Shown here piece after piece: positions 23,423-34,893 of a DNA stretch of 64,000 nucleotides. The first letter of the stretch is position 1. Each line of letters begins with the position of its first letter. The DNA comes from Saussurea involucrata (Eukaryota > Streptophyta > Magnoliopsida > Asterales > Asteraceae): contig CM066312.1 in assembly GCA_033807775.1 (NCBI GenBank), positions 28,865,696 to 28,929,695 on the forward strand, given 5' to 3'. The notes under the pieces were generated by a model. The model made no database searches. It had not been told where the DNA came from and worked only from the letters and a program-made list of their open reading frames with translations. A program made the translations under genes and the position numbers.

Positions 23423-24050
23423 AAAAGTACTTCTACTCATCATAGAGCGAACCATATTTAATAAGGTTCGGTTCATCCTTTCGGATATACATAATGAAGT
23501 GGTGTTCCGGATGGACTACGTTGTGAGACTAACCCACAATTTCTAAGATGATCCAAGAGTTCTTGGTTTAGTTATTATCCTCCTATATCAGAAAAGACTT
23601 TAATGGTCCTATTGAGTTGTTTTCTTTAACTTCACTTTGAAACAACTTGAATCATATCAAATGCTTCATGCTTATGTTTCATAACTTCAACGTTTGAAAT
23701 CGTCAATGAAGATATTGTATTACCTGTCACCATATCTAGACTTGGTTGTGAAAAACCACATACATCAACATGTATCATTCTTAACAAAAACCTTTTCTCT
23801 TTTACTACAACTAGAGAAAGGAACTATATTCAACTTATAAAGACTCGCGTATATCAAATGAAACATCCTCATTTGCCTTCAAAATACAACACTTTTGAAG
23901 TTGGGATATGCGTTTAACGTTTGTATGATTAAGTTGACTATTTCATGTATAGATTTGATTCAAATCATATTTAAGTCTTATGGTGTTTATATAGAACTAT
24001 GTTTTAGAAAGCTTTTGAGATTCACTTTATTATTCAATTAATAGGACGAG
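23423..24050 (-). pseudogene. Copia D integrase-core remnant
   Basis: This piece aligns in reverse with C 60540-61055. On the minus strand near 23700-23770 it reads HVDVCGFSQPSLDM, matching the first catalytic region of a Copia integrase; later parts are too broken to follow. It is bounded by the LINE above 24050 and by the A LTR at 23422. Confidence 0.7.
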
Positions 24051-24334
24051 TTTTTTTTTGGAAAGGAGGCGGCACTCCTGGCAATATATTGACAAAAAAA
24101 GAAAAATACACCTAAACGGCGAGGGACTCCCTCCCAAAAAGGAATTCCACCCACAGTAAAGGACAGGCCCAAAACGTGGAAAGGAACCCAACTAAAAAAT
24201 CAAAAATTTCAGACAAAAGATACCAAAGTGCTAACAACCAAAAAAGACAAAGAGAAATAGCACCATAAATAACTAAGAAAGCATAAAGGACGCAATCATA
24301 ACAGCCCCACACGAGCTCAATCCAAACCCACATA

Positions 24335-25200
24335 TCACGAAATCGACACTCCATGAGAAATACTTCTGTCACGAGCTCCTCTGTGTAAACTTCCACGACC
24401 ACCCGTCCCCAATATGCGGAGGGTAACAACTTTCTTAATCTCTGTAACAATCTGGTTCGTACTCCTTCGTTTGGTCGAGAATAGACGATTATTCCTCTCT
24501 TGCCAAATGGTGTAAATAGTTGCCGCAAAGAGAAGCTATCACACGCACTTCACCCGGATGCCATCGTCTTTGTTGAATATCTTCCAGAATCCCCTCCCAT
24601 GTAGTTGAAACCATGGGACTTTGCATTTCCGCCTTAATAGCCGACCACACTAAATTAGAGAATGAGTATTCAAAAAACAAATGATTGTGCGAATCCATCT
24701 CGGTTTGGTACAAACTACACAACATATCATCACCCCTCCAAATTTGCATTCTATCTTGGGTCGGCAACCGCGAGCGAAAAGCCAACCATAAACAGAAAGA
24801 ATGCTTTGGAACATCCAGAGATTTCCAAACCTCATGGTGGGGGGCCATCCAGAGATTTCCAAACCTCCGACACCGAAAATCTTACCTGATGATTATGTAT
24901 ATCACGCCACATCACTTGATATTTGATGTCAATATATAATGTAGGAACAACCTCATTTCCCAAATCAGCACATCGTTGCACCCAAGATGATGGCCAGCTT
25001 TGCATAGAACCCATAGCCTCCGCAACCGTAGCATTCTTCCCAAACTCGCTATCATGAATTAAACGATAAGGTAGATATTTACATAAGTAGCCAACCTCAA
25101 GCCATGTATCCTCCCAAGCATGTGTATTGCGACCATCCCCAAGCATATGGATAAAGCTCGGCCGAACCATCTCCCGTAAAGCCAAAATTCTACGCCAAAT
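24335..25200 (-). pseudogene. LINE ORF2 C-terminal part (zf-RVT region), frameshifted
   Basis: Downstream of the stop at 25201-25203 the frame continues (WEDTWLEVGYL, SVSEVWKSLDG) to about 24850. A 34-bp tandem duplication (24812-24833 repeated at 24846-24867) shifts the frame. The next open part (HSFCLWLAFRSRLPTQDRM) matches the reverse-transcriptase-associated zinc-binding region. A further shift near 24530 leads to TIYTIWQERNNRLFS in another frame, ending at a stop near 24335. Confidence 0.78.
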
Positions 25201-27951
25201 CTAAGTAGATGTCGAAGTGATAGGCACGGTCCATAAAGAATTCCCCCGTAAGCGGTATTCATATATCCATGTAACCCATACCGAATTTCTATTTCGCAGG
25301 ATGTCCCAAACATGCGACGTGAGTAAGGCACGATTCCAAGTAGTCAATCTTTTTATTCCCAAACCACCCATTTTCTTGGGTTTGCACACATCTTCCCAAG
25401 AAACTTTCGCTCTTCCACGCGAAGGTTCACCTTGATTCCAAAGAAAATCCCAAAACAGCCTCTCAATCGTATAAACAACCGATGATGGTATAGTGAAGAC
25501 CAACATCCAATAAAGTTGTAAGGATTCAAGGACCGATTTGACAAGTTGCAAACGACCACCAAAAGAGAGAAACTTAGATTTCCAATTCAATATTCTCGAT
25601 CGAACCTTCAAAATCAGTGGACTAAAATCTGCCACACGAAGTCTTTTAGAAGAAAGCGGAACGCCTAAATAACGAAAAGGAAGCACACCTCGTTGGAATG
25701 GCAAAACTGACGTGATTTCAGCAACAATCCCGTCCTCGACATTAGAAAAATATACCGAACTCTTAGCCATGCTTAGTTTCAACCCCGAAGCCGTTGCAAA
25801 ATCATCCAAGGCCAATTTAAGAACTCTTACCGACGCAACATCACCTCGCGTAAAGACCATCAGGTCATCAGCAAAACATAGATGTGTAAGGGAGATCCGA
25901 GAGCATCCTTTATGGTATTTAAAATCAGGCGCATCCCTAATACGACGGTGGAAAAAACATGTAAAGGCCTCCATAACAAGGGTAAAAAGATATGGCGATA
26001 ATGGGAAACCTTGTCGAAGACCCCGCTTACCCTTAAAGAACCCATGCGTTTGGCCGTTCACCATAACAGAATACGAAGTAGTAGAAACAACTTCCATAAT
26101 CCAATGATGCATAATTGGATGAATCCCCATCCCTTGAAGAACCATAGAGAGAAATCTCCAATCCACCGAATCATATGCTTTCTGGACATCAATTTTGAAA
26201 GAGCACCTCGGAGGGCCATTTCCTCGATCATATCCGACCATCAACTCATGTGCCATGAGGATATTATCAGTAATCCTCCTCCCAGGAATGAAAGCCGATT
26301 GATTTGGACTCACCAAAGTATCCAGAAAATCCTTTAGCCTCCACGAAATAATCTTGGTAATACATTTGTAAATCACATTACATAAAGAGATAGGCCGAAA
26401 TTCCGTGACTCTAAAAGCGTTTGGTGTTTTTGGGATAAGACAAATGGACGTGTGGTTCAATTCCCTAGCTAACCGGCCACGGTAAAAGAAATCCTGCACA
26501 ACAAGCTCAATATCCTTTCCCACGATATCCCAAGAGGCTTTATAAAACTTTGAGGAGAACCCATGCGAGCCTGGGGCTCGATCATCACCAATATCAAACA
26601 TGGCATGCTTGACCTCGTCCTTTGTAATAGGCCGAATCATAAAGTTAGCATCCAGAATAGATAACCGATTAGGGAAGAAGTCCAATGGAAGAGCAGGGTT
26701 GACATCATTATCAATCTCACCAAGAATAGTGCGAAAATGTTCAACAAAAACATTTTCAAACCCAGCCCCGGAGGAAACCTGACCCGAAGCATCCATCACT
26801 GAGTCAATACGGTTCAAAGTCTTCTTCTCCTTAACAACTTTGTGGAAAAACAAAGTGTTCATATCTCCCTCCGCAATCCAGCGAACTTTGGCCCGTTGTC
26901 GAAAATGATCATCCTCAACATGCAAAGCTTCCTGAAAAGCTAATAGAACATGTGCAAGATCTTCTTGAAACCCCAAATTGGATGGATCAATATCGACCAC
27001 CTTCTGAACTTCCTCAACCTCAATCCGCAACTCCTGCACACGTTTGGAGATATTCCCATGCACATTACGTAACGAATGCAATGGTTTTTTTAACGCTTTC
27101 AGCCGGGACGTTACACCAAACTGATAAGTACCATTAACCTGCATATTCCACACCGTCTGGACCGTTTGCAAAAAATCTGAGTGACGAGTGAGAAAATTAT
27201 CAAATTTGAAAGGCTGATTACCACGGGAAGGTGCCCCCTCCAAAGTGGCAATCATAGGGCTATGATCCGATACTCCTCTCGGCAAAAACTTTGCAACCGT
27301 AATACCCACCGAGTCCTCAAACAAAGCATTGATGAGGATACGGTCAAGCTTACGAACTACCCCACCACCCCCTCTCGGCTTTTGAGCCCAAGTGTACCGA
27401 ATACCCGTATACCGAGCGTCAAACACATCAATGTTACCAATGCAGTCCAAGAACTCATTCATACCAAGATCCCGGCTTGATGAACCACCCTCACTTTCAT
27501 CCGGATGGAGGTGAGCATTAAAATCTCCCATCAATAACCACTGATCATCATTTATCATACTTTTAAACTGCTCGAGATCATTCCATAAAGGCCGACGACC
27601 TTCCAATGAATTTACCGCATAAATCACCGAAACATAAAAATAACGTGAAGAAGCACGGAGGTGTACCTTACAATGCATAACTTGGTTCAACATAGAGAGC
27701 ACCATAATATCAAAGACCGAAGGGTCCCATCCCAGAATAATATGAGTACCATGCAAGCAAGACGAAACATTCGACACCCAAGACAAAGCCCCAAACACAT
27801 GTTGCGATATGGTGGATAGATTAGGAGCAAGAACATGTGTCTCCAAGATGGCACAAAACGACAAAGCATGCGAATGAAAAAAATGTTTTACCTCACGTTG
27901 TTTAATAAGGGAGTTCAACCCCCTAATGTTCCAAACGCCGAGGTTCACCAT
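25201..27951 (-). pseudogene. LINE ORF2: endonuclease and reverse transcriptase
   Basis: A 916-codon frame. The APE-like endonuclease covers about residues 1-230 with WNIRGLN, an ET motif, LLMGDFNAHL, KLDRILIN and VSDHSPM. RT covers about 430-720 with FRPISLCNVIYK, AFIPGRRITDNI, KIDVQKAYDSVDW, GLRQGFPLSPYLF and the catalytic CFADDLMVF. Its ATG shares a base with the ORF1 stop (TAATG at 27951), suggesting reinitiation. The frame ends at TAG 25201-25203, where related proteins have a tryptophan, so this is probably a TGG to TAG lesion. Endonuclease and RT look intact; the tail is broken. Confidence 0.93.
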
Positions 27952-29543
27952 TACAACGATTTCGAGGTAGCATCATTCACTCCCGATGCTAAGGGGTCCC
28001 AACCACCATTTGTGGACAATGAATCTCCCATCCCATCACCCTCCTCCGAATTTAAGCTTGCAAAAGGATTCGAAGTCACAATGGGCACAAAATTCTTTGT
28101 TTTTGCAAGAAGAACCGAAGGATGTAGCTCCGCTTTAGACGGGGGCGGCTTCTTGAGAATGCCCTGAATCTTTGGAGGCTGTTGTTGACCCCCCACATTA
28201 CCACCAATATTCACCCCATCATCAACTGAAACCTTCGGTAGCGTATCCACAAGAATTTCACAAGTGCGCACGGTCTCCCCCACTTCACTTCTCGACACAT
28301 CATTACCCATAACTTCCTCTATGTGTGGCTCTTCCTGTAGAACCGTGGTCTCTTTCGTCTCATCCACCCTCTTGTCAACCCCCGAGGAAGAACCAACGTG
28401 CTTTCGGATCCATATATCCTTTTGAAGATTTTTCTTCCGCTTAGTCACCAACTTGAAACCCTCAGAATCGGTCCCATCCTTCACATGATCCTTACCTTTC
28501 ACCTTAGCGAGGTCTGCCTTTACACATGAAGAAGTTTTATGACCAAACACTCTACAATGGGAACATTGTGTAGGTTCCCAAATGTACTCAACTTTTAATG
28601 GGACCAACATCTCCTTACCCCCATGCAAGCTAGGGACAGCCACCTGTAGTTCACGTTTCAGCTCGCCCACTGCCCAAACATCAATTAAAACTTTCGCAAA
28701 GCCCGGTCTTCCCCAAGCATCATCACACATCTTTGCCGTATACTCATCCATCATCTTTGGAACACCAATTGCACTAGCTATACGGCCGACTCCCTCTCTG
28801 TTAAAGGCCACTAATGGGATGTTATGAATCTTTACCCACAAAGGGCAAGAGGTATGCTCCGGTTTAACAAGACCCTGTTGTGGATCCCATGGAAAAACAA
28901 ACAGGGGTACCCCCCTCACCATCCAAGGGCCCCCCTCCAACACATGACGCAAACCATCGCTCGACCCAAAGCGGAAAAAGAGAAAACCTGTTTCGTTCAT
29001 CATTACATCTTGTAAGGAATGCTTACCCCACAACGACATGGTCACCTTCTTTACGGTCGGAAAATAGAGGCGAGGACCAAGGAAGTATCCATACAAGGTA
29101 TTTTGATAAAGCGCCGAAGCTTTTTCCGTTAAATCGATGGGAAGATCAATGCGAGAGATACTTTTATCAACCAAAGGAAAGAAATCCAACTTACCAGCAG
29201 AAGAATCCAAATTAGCACTGACCACCGAAGCATACGAGCTAGAACCGGTCCTAGCACGCTGATCATTCTTCAGAATCTGAACGTCCCCGTACACGAGAGA
29301 GGTTGCTTTGTGATCATGGATTCCAGACAATCGGCCCCATACGGAAGTTCTATCACTATCAGTACCAGAACCATTAGGCATCCCATGCACCATCGTTGCA
29401 TGGGAATTAGGGTTTTCCCCACCCCCCTCGTCAAACTCAGTTACGTGCGGCCTGGGTTCTGAGTCAGACGAATCCCTAGTCGAACCAACAACACCACCAG
29501 CCAATTCTTGAGGAGTCAAGCTCATCCCCGACGAAGGAGCCAT
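27951..29543 (-). CDS. LINE ORF1 (DUF4283-type RNA-binding protein with zinc knuckle)
   Basis: An open frame of 530 codons from ATG 29543. A DUF4283-like domain occupies about residues 130-280 (SLWGKHSLQDVM, FFRFGSSDGLRHVLEGGPW, PLWVKIHNIPL). A CCHC knuckle CSHCRVFGHKTSSC follows near residue 330, then a K-rich and acidic C-terminal half. This is the usual ORF1 of plant L1-type LINEs, thought to bind the element RNA. No lesion is visible. The stop overlaps the ORF2 start. Confidence 0.92.
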   Translation of the reverse strand: MAPSSGMSLTPQELAGGVVGSTRDSSDSEPRPHVTEFDEGGGENPNSHATMVHGMPNGSGTDSDRTSVWGRLSGIHDHKATSLVYGDVQILKNDQRARTGSSSYASVVSANLDSSAGKLDFFPLVDKSISRIDLPIDLTEKASALYQNTLYGYFLGPRLYFPTVKKVTMSLWGKHSLQDVMMNETGFLFFRFGSSDGLRHVLEGGPWMVRGVPLFVFPWDPQQGLVKPEHTSCPLWVKIHNIPLVAFNREGVGRIASAIGVPKMMDEYTAKMCDDAWGRPGFAKVLIDVWAVGELKRELQVAVPSLHGGKEMLVPLKVEYIWEPTQCSHCRVFGHKTSSCVKADLAKVKGKDHVKDGTDSEGFKLVTKRKKNLQKDIWIRKHVGSSSGVDKRVDETKETTVLQEEPHIEEVMGNDVSRSEVGETVRTCEILVDTLPKVSVDDGVNIGGNVGGQQQPPKIQGILKKPPPSKAELHPSVLLAKTKNFVPIVTSNPFASLNSEEGDGMGDSLSTNGGWDPLASGVNDATSKSL

Positions 29544-29970
29544 ACCTCAGATCAAACGTGATCACACTAGTAATCAAAAACGAATCTGAAGCTTCGGTGC
29601 TGAAAACCCTACCGATGACTTGAAACGCAAGTGACGAAGACCAAGGAAAACCTGGGTGCTGAAACTCGCAAGAAATCGATAAGGGTTAACGAAGACCGAA
29701 GAAACACAGATACGTCGATAATCGCCGGCGAGATCAAACCCAGCCGAAACCCTAAATGCCAAAACCCTAAACTCCGTCACCTTAAAACGAGAAGACGAGG
29801 CGAGGGAATCAAAGGCCACTTGGAAAAGAGAAGAGGACAGCAAAAACGAACCAGAAGAGACAAGAAAACGTCCAAGGACCGCCGGAAAACACCCGCCGGA
29901 ACCCTAAAAGCCATTGCCGCCGGCCGAAACCCTAATTTTCAAGAGAGAGAGAAAAATCACCATTTTGTTT
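29544..29970 (-). other. 5' UTR of the LINE
   Basis: About 430 bases, richer in G+C than the flanks, with repeated CGCCGG and AACCCTA-type words. It probably holds the internal promoter. No supported gene. Confidence 0.55.
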
Positions 29971-31043
29971 CTCGAAATAGAATAATTCTTTTTTGAATAT
30001 GAATATAATCGTTTCCAAAATGGTTAAGTGAATTTCATTCAATCAATAAACATGCAATTGAAAACAATAATTTAGTCAAACTAAATTTAAACATTGTTCG
30101 AAACAAACATTGTTTAACAATACAAGCCATATGGTTTCAAAATAAAATTTCTTATAAGCTTGGTATGCAATCTTGCTTCCTCGCTTACATGGATCACCAT
30201 TTTGCTTGTCTTTCAGTCACTTACCTTTCTTGATCATCTGTGACATATTACAAAAGTGAGTTCTACACTTAGTATCAAATACACAAGTGCAAGATAGAAA
30301 GGTAAAAGTTCTATCTATCATATAGATACCTGAAGGACTTTCCTTCGTTAGAAAACTTTCATTGCATAGAGGACAATCCTCTTCAATGACCAATGTTGCC
30401 ACATCTACCACATGTAAATGTTGCCTTGGGAAGATTCCTCTCAGCAGTTTCTAGCATCGTATGCAAGTCTGAGATTGAAATCTCCTCGTAGTCCATATTC
30501 AAGTTCTTTAAAAAGACATCAAATGCTTTGGTCAATGATTTGAGGATCACAGCTACCGCTATCCCATTGGGAAAAGGATAGCTAATTTTATCCAAATAGT
30601 CAAGGTGCGTCGTTATCCTATGAATATGGGAGCTTATATCTTGGCCTTCCTCCATTTTTGTCTCGTGAAGTACCCGAACAGTTTTGAAGCGTTCATAGCT
30701 TACATGTCTTTGGTAATTTTCCCGTAATCGGTTTACCATGTCATATGTCGTATATGAAAACATCTCCATTCTTTCTCGCCAGTATGGAACCATGGTTTCA
30801 AGCATGAGACGTGATACATCAATTGAATCATCATTATGTTTCAACCAAGCATTGTGGGCTTCTATGGAGGTAAGAGGAGGTTCTTGGGGAAGAGGTACGA
30901 GAAGTACGTATGATTTCTTTTCATGTCTGATAACGTGTTCTCAAGTTTTGAAACCAAAACGGGAAGTTTTGAATGGTTAACTTTTCTTCCAAAAGAAAAG
31001 CTCTTAGGGATGTGTTAATTGTAGTGTTTGCATTTTGGGTCAT
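29971..31043 (-). pseudogene. Copia D gag and protease remnant
   Basis: The frame starts near ATG 31043 (as in C at 59463) and is broken near 30930. From 30844 it is open to 30383: HNDDSIDVSRLML, TKMEEGQDISSHIHRI, VILKSLTKAFDVF, HTMLETAERNL, and a knuckle CGRCGNIGH. The following protease segment reads CVFDTKCRTHFC, where a D-T/S-G motif is normal; Copia C has the same K for G change. Sequence below about 30200 is non-coding. Confidence 0.78.
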
Positions 31044-32590
31044 CTACAAAATTTAACAAAGTTAATATAGTATGTTCAATATTTAATTTTTAGCAAATTA
31101 ATTACCCTTTACGTTTTCTAAAAAAATATTAATTTGCATAAAATCTAGGATCCAAGTCGCGAAACAAATAAAACGGTTAGGTGACCTTTATCCCGTCCAT
31201 TTAATCCAACAAGGTAGATAACGTTTATCGATTACATCGAATGTAATTCCTAGCATTATGGGATCCATTAGCAACTTATTTGTTAAAAGGGCATGTTTGA
31301 TCTCATCGATGCCTTGGGTTTCTAATGCTTAGGTGACCTTTATCACAAAAAATTCCCAATCAAGTCATCCTACTTGAAACAACGTGTGAAACTCGCATTC
31401 ATGCGGTTAGGTGACCTTTATCCCACAAGGGTGCCATAGTGACGTATTGAGTGTTTCTCAAAAGGACGGCATAGACTTGCATTTTGAAAGGGATTTATAT
31501 GTATTACAATTCTAGTTTTGGAAACATTTTAGTATCATGTGTTATTGCATGCATCCAATAATACATGGTACTTTATTAATTAAAATCTTATTTCTCATCA
31601 AATGGTTCCTTTTAGTTAAATAAAATCTCTATTTTATCAACTAGTTATTTGTGGTCAATTATTAATATCATGTATTAACGTTTGAGTTTGACCACGATAA
31701 GAACCATTTATAGTCTCTTAATAAACACTTTTATTATTTAGACTATGAGTTTGGATGAGTTTTTAAAATCTCCATTTTAACTCTTTTCACCAATTTCAAA
31801 ATTTGACGTTTGGAGTTTTAGAACAAAATCATAAAACCCATTTTAGCATCTTATTGTTAAAATTGTCAAATTGTTTGATTACCAAACTCTATGATGATTT
31901 ATGTTTTATTATTTAAGTTGTCTAACATGCAAAATCCTATTTTCATACATACAAACTATAATAGAAACATACAATCATCACAAACATGCAAAGGTGCATA
32001 AATCAAGCCATAACTAGTTGTTATTTCATGTGAGCCATACTTGAAATAACAAGTCCATTCCTAAGGGACATAAGAGACCCAAAAACCTTCAAAAGGATGT
32101 TTGTTGAAGCTCCCACTTGCCAAAACATCCTATGCATACATCTTCTTGGTCTTCAATTTGGCTTCCATCTTCAAGTTTTGTTACGTTTTAAGAAATACAA
32201 ACTAGTCTAGTACTAATCTAATACTAACAAAATGAGCAAAAAGAAGAAAAAACTATCTATTATTACAAACCATTTGAATAAATAAATATTGTTACAACCA
32301 AATTTAAAAGGAACAACACAACAAGCAACACATTGGTCCATGGCTTGTTTATGCACATATTTCACATAAAAAAACATAACTAAAACAACACTTTGTTTTT
32401 CTAAGGCAACCTTTTTGTAACAAAAATGCATGTTAAAACTTTTGTTACATAAAATATAAAAACTAGCACAAGTAATTTGCCAAAGAAGCCATGCATGAAC
32501 TTTTCATACAAGATGAAATTTTACCCATGGCTTCCAAAAACCAAGTTTTATCCAAATAAAACTTATTATCTAATCATGCAATGTAACTTA
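31044..32590 (-). other. Long leader of Copia D
   Basis: About 1.55 kb between PBS and gag with no supported gene. It is AT-rich and aligns with the C leader (57618-59462). On the minus strand it holds three copies of a GATAAAGGTCACCTAAC-like motif (31173-31195, about 31328-31345, 31404-31424). Confidence 0.75.
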
Positions 32591-32603
32591 TGCTCTGATA
32601 CCA
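32591..32603 (-). other. Primer binding site of Copia D
   Basis: The minus strand reads TGGTATCAGAGCA two bases after the 5' LTR end, complementary to initiator methionine tRNA. Confidence 0.9.
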
Positions 32604-32605
32604 CT

Positions 32606-33503
32606 TGTTGGGAATTTTATGTTCAAATCATGGGTTTTAAAAACTCATAAAAGATATAAAACGATTTTAGGCAACGGAAGCAAACAAAACATTTGAACAA
32701 AAACATAAAACTATTTTATTCCCACCAAGGATTTTGTTACATGCAAGAAAAGATAAATAAATAAACATAAGAGAGTTTAAAGCTACAACCTTTGATGACT
32801 TTGACCAAACCGAAATTGGGTGTTGTTGAAGATGGCAACAAGGACCAAAATAGCTCCTCTCTAGAGGTGATCCACCACAAGCACCAACACCTTGAAGAAA
32901 TGCTAGTTCTTTCTTAAGGATGCAAAAATGTAGTTAATTTAAACAAATCTACAAGAGATTTGAAGAACAAAAACACAAACACACCACCACAAGGGTGTGT
33001 TTGACCGAGAGCAAGAAGGAGGGAGAGAAGAGAGAGTTTTTCAAGTCTTGTAAAAATAATGGAATCCCTTGAAAAACAAAACAAACTCACATCTCTTTTA
33101 AACAACTATCAAATGGTCATCAAAGGAAAAAGGTCCAATAAGAATAAGGCAAAAGGAGGTCCAATGAGAAAGAAGCTAGCCATGCAAATTTCCCTTTTAA
33201 ACCCTCCTAGTTTGAATTAGTTAAAATCACTATTTTAACAATTAAACTTTATTGCAATGGTCCCTCCTTTTAATTCTAGTTACATATGAACTCATCATAT
33301 ATTTGATAAACTATTATTTATATTTGTATCTTATATTATGAATCATATCCAATAATATTTTCAAGAGTTAATAATATTTATCAAGAATCAAATTCTTTAT
33401 AAATATTAATTCGGTGTCTACTTGTTGTTCGGTGTGACCCTATAGGATCATATATTACCAACAATATAATTTTATAATCATTCTTTAGCATATAGAACCA
33501 ATA
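32606..33503 (-). repeat. 5' LTR of Copia D
   Basis: An 898-bp LTR; it starts TATTGGTTCTATATGC at 33503 (TG mutated to TA) and ends CCCAACA at 32606 on the minus strand. It matches the C LTR (56756-57603). The TGTTGG/CCAACA inverted termini are characteristic. Confidence 0.9.
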
Positions 33504-33749
33504 ATATCTGGTACGGTTGGCCTAGGATGTTACAGATGGTATCAGAGCCGGGAACCGGACTGGTGTGCCAGCGAGGACAATGGGCTCCCATGGGGGTGGA
33601 TTGTAAGATCCCACATTGGTTGGGGAGGGGAACAAAGGTTGCCTTATAAGGGACTTTATACCTCCTCTATTAGACGCGTTTTAAAACCGTGAGTCCAGGT
33701 GTGCGGACAAAGTGGACAATATCTGGTACGGTTGGCTTGGGATGTTACA
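33504..33749 (+). mobile_element. TRIM (miniature LTR retrotransposon), 5' LTR truncated by D
   Basis: The last 31 bases of an LTR (33504-33534, ending GATGTTACA) are followed by a PBS (TGGTATCAGAGCC, 33537-33549), about 50 bases of internal sequence, a purine tract (CATGGGGGTGGA, 33589-33600) and a full 148-bp LTR (33602-33749, starting TGTAAGATCCCACATTGG). The LTR sequence type (GATCCCACATTGGTTGGGG, CCTTATAAGG, GACGCGTTTTAAAA) is one I know from plant TRIMs of the Katydid kind. No coding capacity. Copia D apparently inserted in its 5' LTR; the rest should lie beyond the left window edge. Confidence 0.78.
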
Positions 33750-34893
33750 CTACTTGTAGACGGTTGGGAGGGTTGGCTCGAGCTTGCTTGGTTAGGGTGG
33801 CTTCTACCGGCACGTGTATCCAATGTACCGCCCGCTTCATTTCCCCTCACATTATGTACTCTCAGCACGCCCCGTCCGGGAGCCCCAGCTACCCGGACAA
33901 TACCTTCTCTTATCCTCGGACCCTCACGTCGCTCGGGTCTAACTCCTTGGGGAGGTCCCTCCGGCTTTGGCTGGACCTTAGGAGCACGTACACCTATCAT
34001 TCTTCTATACGCTATCACACTCGGTGCATTGGGATCCGTGTATGCCAGTAGGGCTTCGGGTATACGCATGACTTGTGCGTTAGCTAGGTTACGGATCACA
34101 AGATAATGTAGGCTAAAAGGAGGACATACCGGATGGTTGATGCGGTGTGGAATGGTCGGGTTTGCATCCATGTGTTGACGGACGGCCAATGAAAGTAACC
34201 TTGGGTATGGAAGGAATTTGCGTTCCTTGGTGCCGCCGATCGCATGGATGGTTTTGACGAGTTCATGCCATATGATGGCGGAGAAGTCCACATGACGATC
34301 GTAGATGACCGCATGAACGGGTCTTAGAAAGTTGCCGGTGCACTGGTCGATTCCCTTCCACCCAGAGGATAGACACCTGTTCAATATGGTGAACAGGGTA
34401 TACCAAATAGGCGCCAAGTATTTGCGGTTGAAGGCGGATGGGCAGTTGAGTGCGTGGTTATGTCCGATTGCACGAATTTCAGCACAGAGAAATGCATCGT
34501 CTATGGGAGGGTCGAACGCAGCTCGGCCGCCGGCAGTGGCCTCTAGTAGTGAGAGTAGGCGTCGGAAGGTGTCTGGTATAATGTGAACAGTTGGTGATCA
34601 ATCCTTTCCTGAATAGTCTGGGAGTTGTGAGCGGTGTCAACTCGGATGGTGTTCCAGACTTGTTATACGTATATGACGGGCACGTCGGTGGTAGCCGTGA
34701 GTGCGTAGAGGAGTGGATGACTGAGTAAGATGTCCACGACCACACGGTGTTGTGGTCGGAACTCAGTAGCGTCGAGGTGGTGGTTGTTCCCCTCGATTTC
34801 AGAGATATGGTCTGGGTCGAGGATTGCGTTATCAACCGCCTCGTCAATGAATTCCTCTTGAGGAATGTTGTCTTGTGGTTGTTGATCCGCCAT
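33750..34893 (-). pseudogene. Element B third ORF (env-like position)
   Basis: The frame starts at ATG 34893 (MADQQPQDN...). After about 75 codons it meets TAA (34663-34665) in the conserved module IYV-stop-QVWNT, where element A has KIYVQQWW, suggesting CAA to TAA. A frameshift near 34600 leads to a long frame (34583-33750): FRRLLSLLEAT, NRKYLAPIWYTLFTILNRCL, GNFLRPVHAVIYDRHVDFS, then a P/R/G-rich tail. The TRIM ends the ORF. Function unknown; the family is shared by many Asteraceae Sirevirus-like elements as far as I know. Confidence 0.7.

Larger units (their letters stand above)
24051..29970 (-). mobile_element. L1-type plant LINE, about 5.9 kb
   Basis: A non-LTR retrotransposon on the minus strand with 5' UTR (about 29544-29970), ORF1, ORF2, 3' UTR (24060-24334) and a terminal A9 run (T9 at 24051-24059 on the plus strand). 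It splits Copia D: D sequence ends at ...GGACGAG and resumes at GTTTCTCG. No target duplication longer than about 4 bp (GTTT) is clear. The element looks almost full length and recent: ORF1 and the first 916 codons of ORF2 are open. The 5' end is placed only to within a few bases. Confidence 0.88.
1..33503 (-). mobile_element. Copia element D, interrupted, left end outside window
   Basis: This Copia-superfamily LTR retrotransposon lies on the minus strand. Its 5' LTR is at 32606-33503, its 3' LTR starts at 104 and runs off the window. D pieces are 1-2089, 23423-24050 and about 29971-33503; between them lie Sirevirus-like element A and a LINE. The pieces align in order with Copia C on the plus strand (56756-64000), which is how the interruptions were recognised. 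Relative to C, D lacks the part matching about C 61055-61623, so A's insertion was followed by a deletion. D is non-functional: gag is frameshifted and pol is riddled with stops. Its upper end cuts into a TRIM, so it probably inserted there; the other target-site copy is not visible. Confidence 0.88.

Noticed and set aside
25712..26107. Plus-strand frames inside the LINE and other elements (for example also 4312-4812, 37534-37965)
   Set aside because: They are shadows of the minus-strand coding frames, with no domain of their own.
32213..32431. Minus-strand 72-codon frame in the D leader ending in a hydrophobic run
   Set aside because: The corresponding C leader does not keep the frame and the sequence is AT-rich, so a chance hydrophobic frame is likely.
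33602..33749. 5S rRNA-bearing Cassandra TRIM
   Set aside because: The LTR type is similar in size, but I see no conserved 5S internal promoter sequence, so I call it only a TRIM of another kind.
33689..34106. Two plus-strand frames of 120-135 codons over element B's third ORF
   Set aside because: They lie antisense to a G+C-rich, recognisable minus-strand Sirevirus ORF and encode low-complexity sequence.
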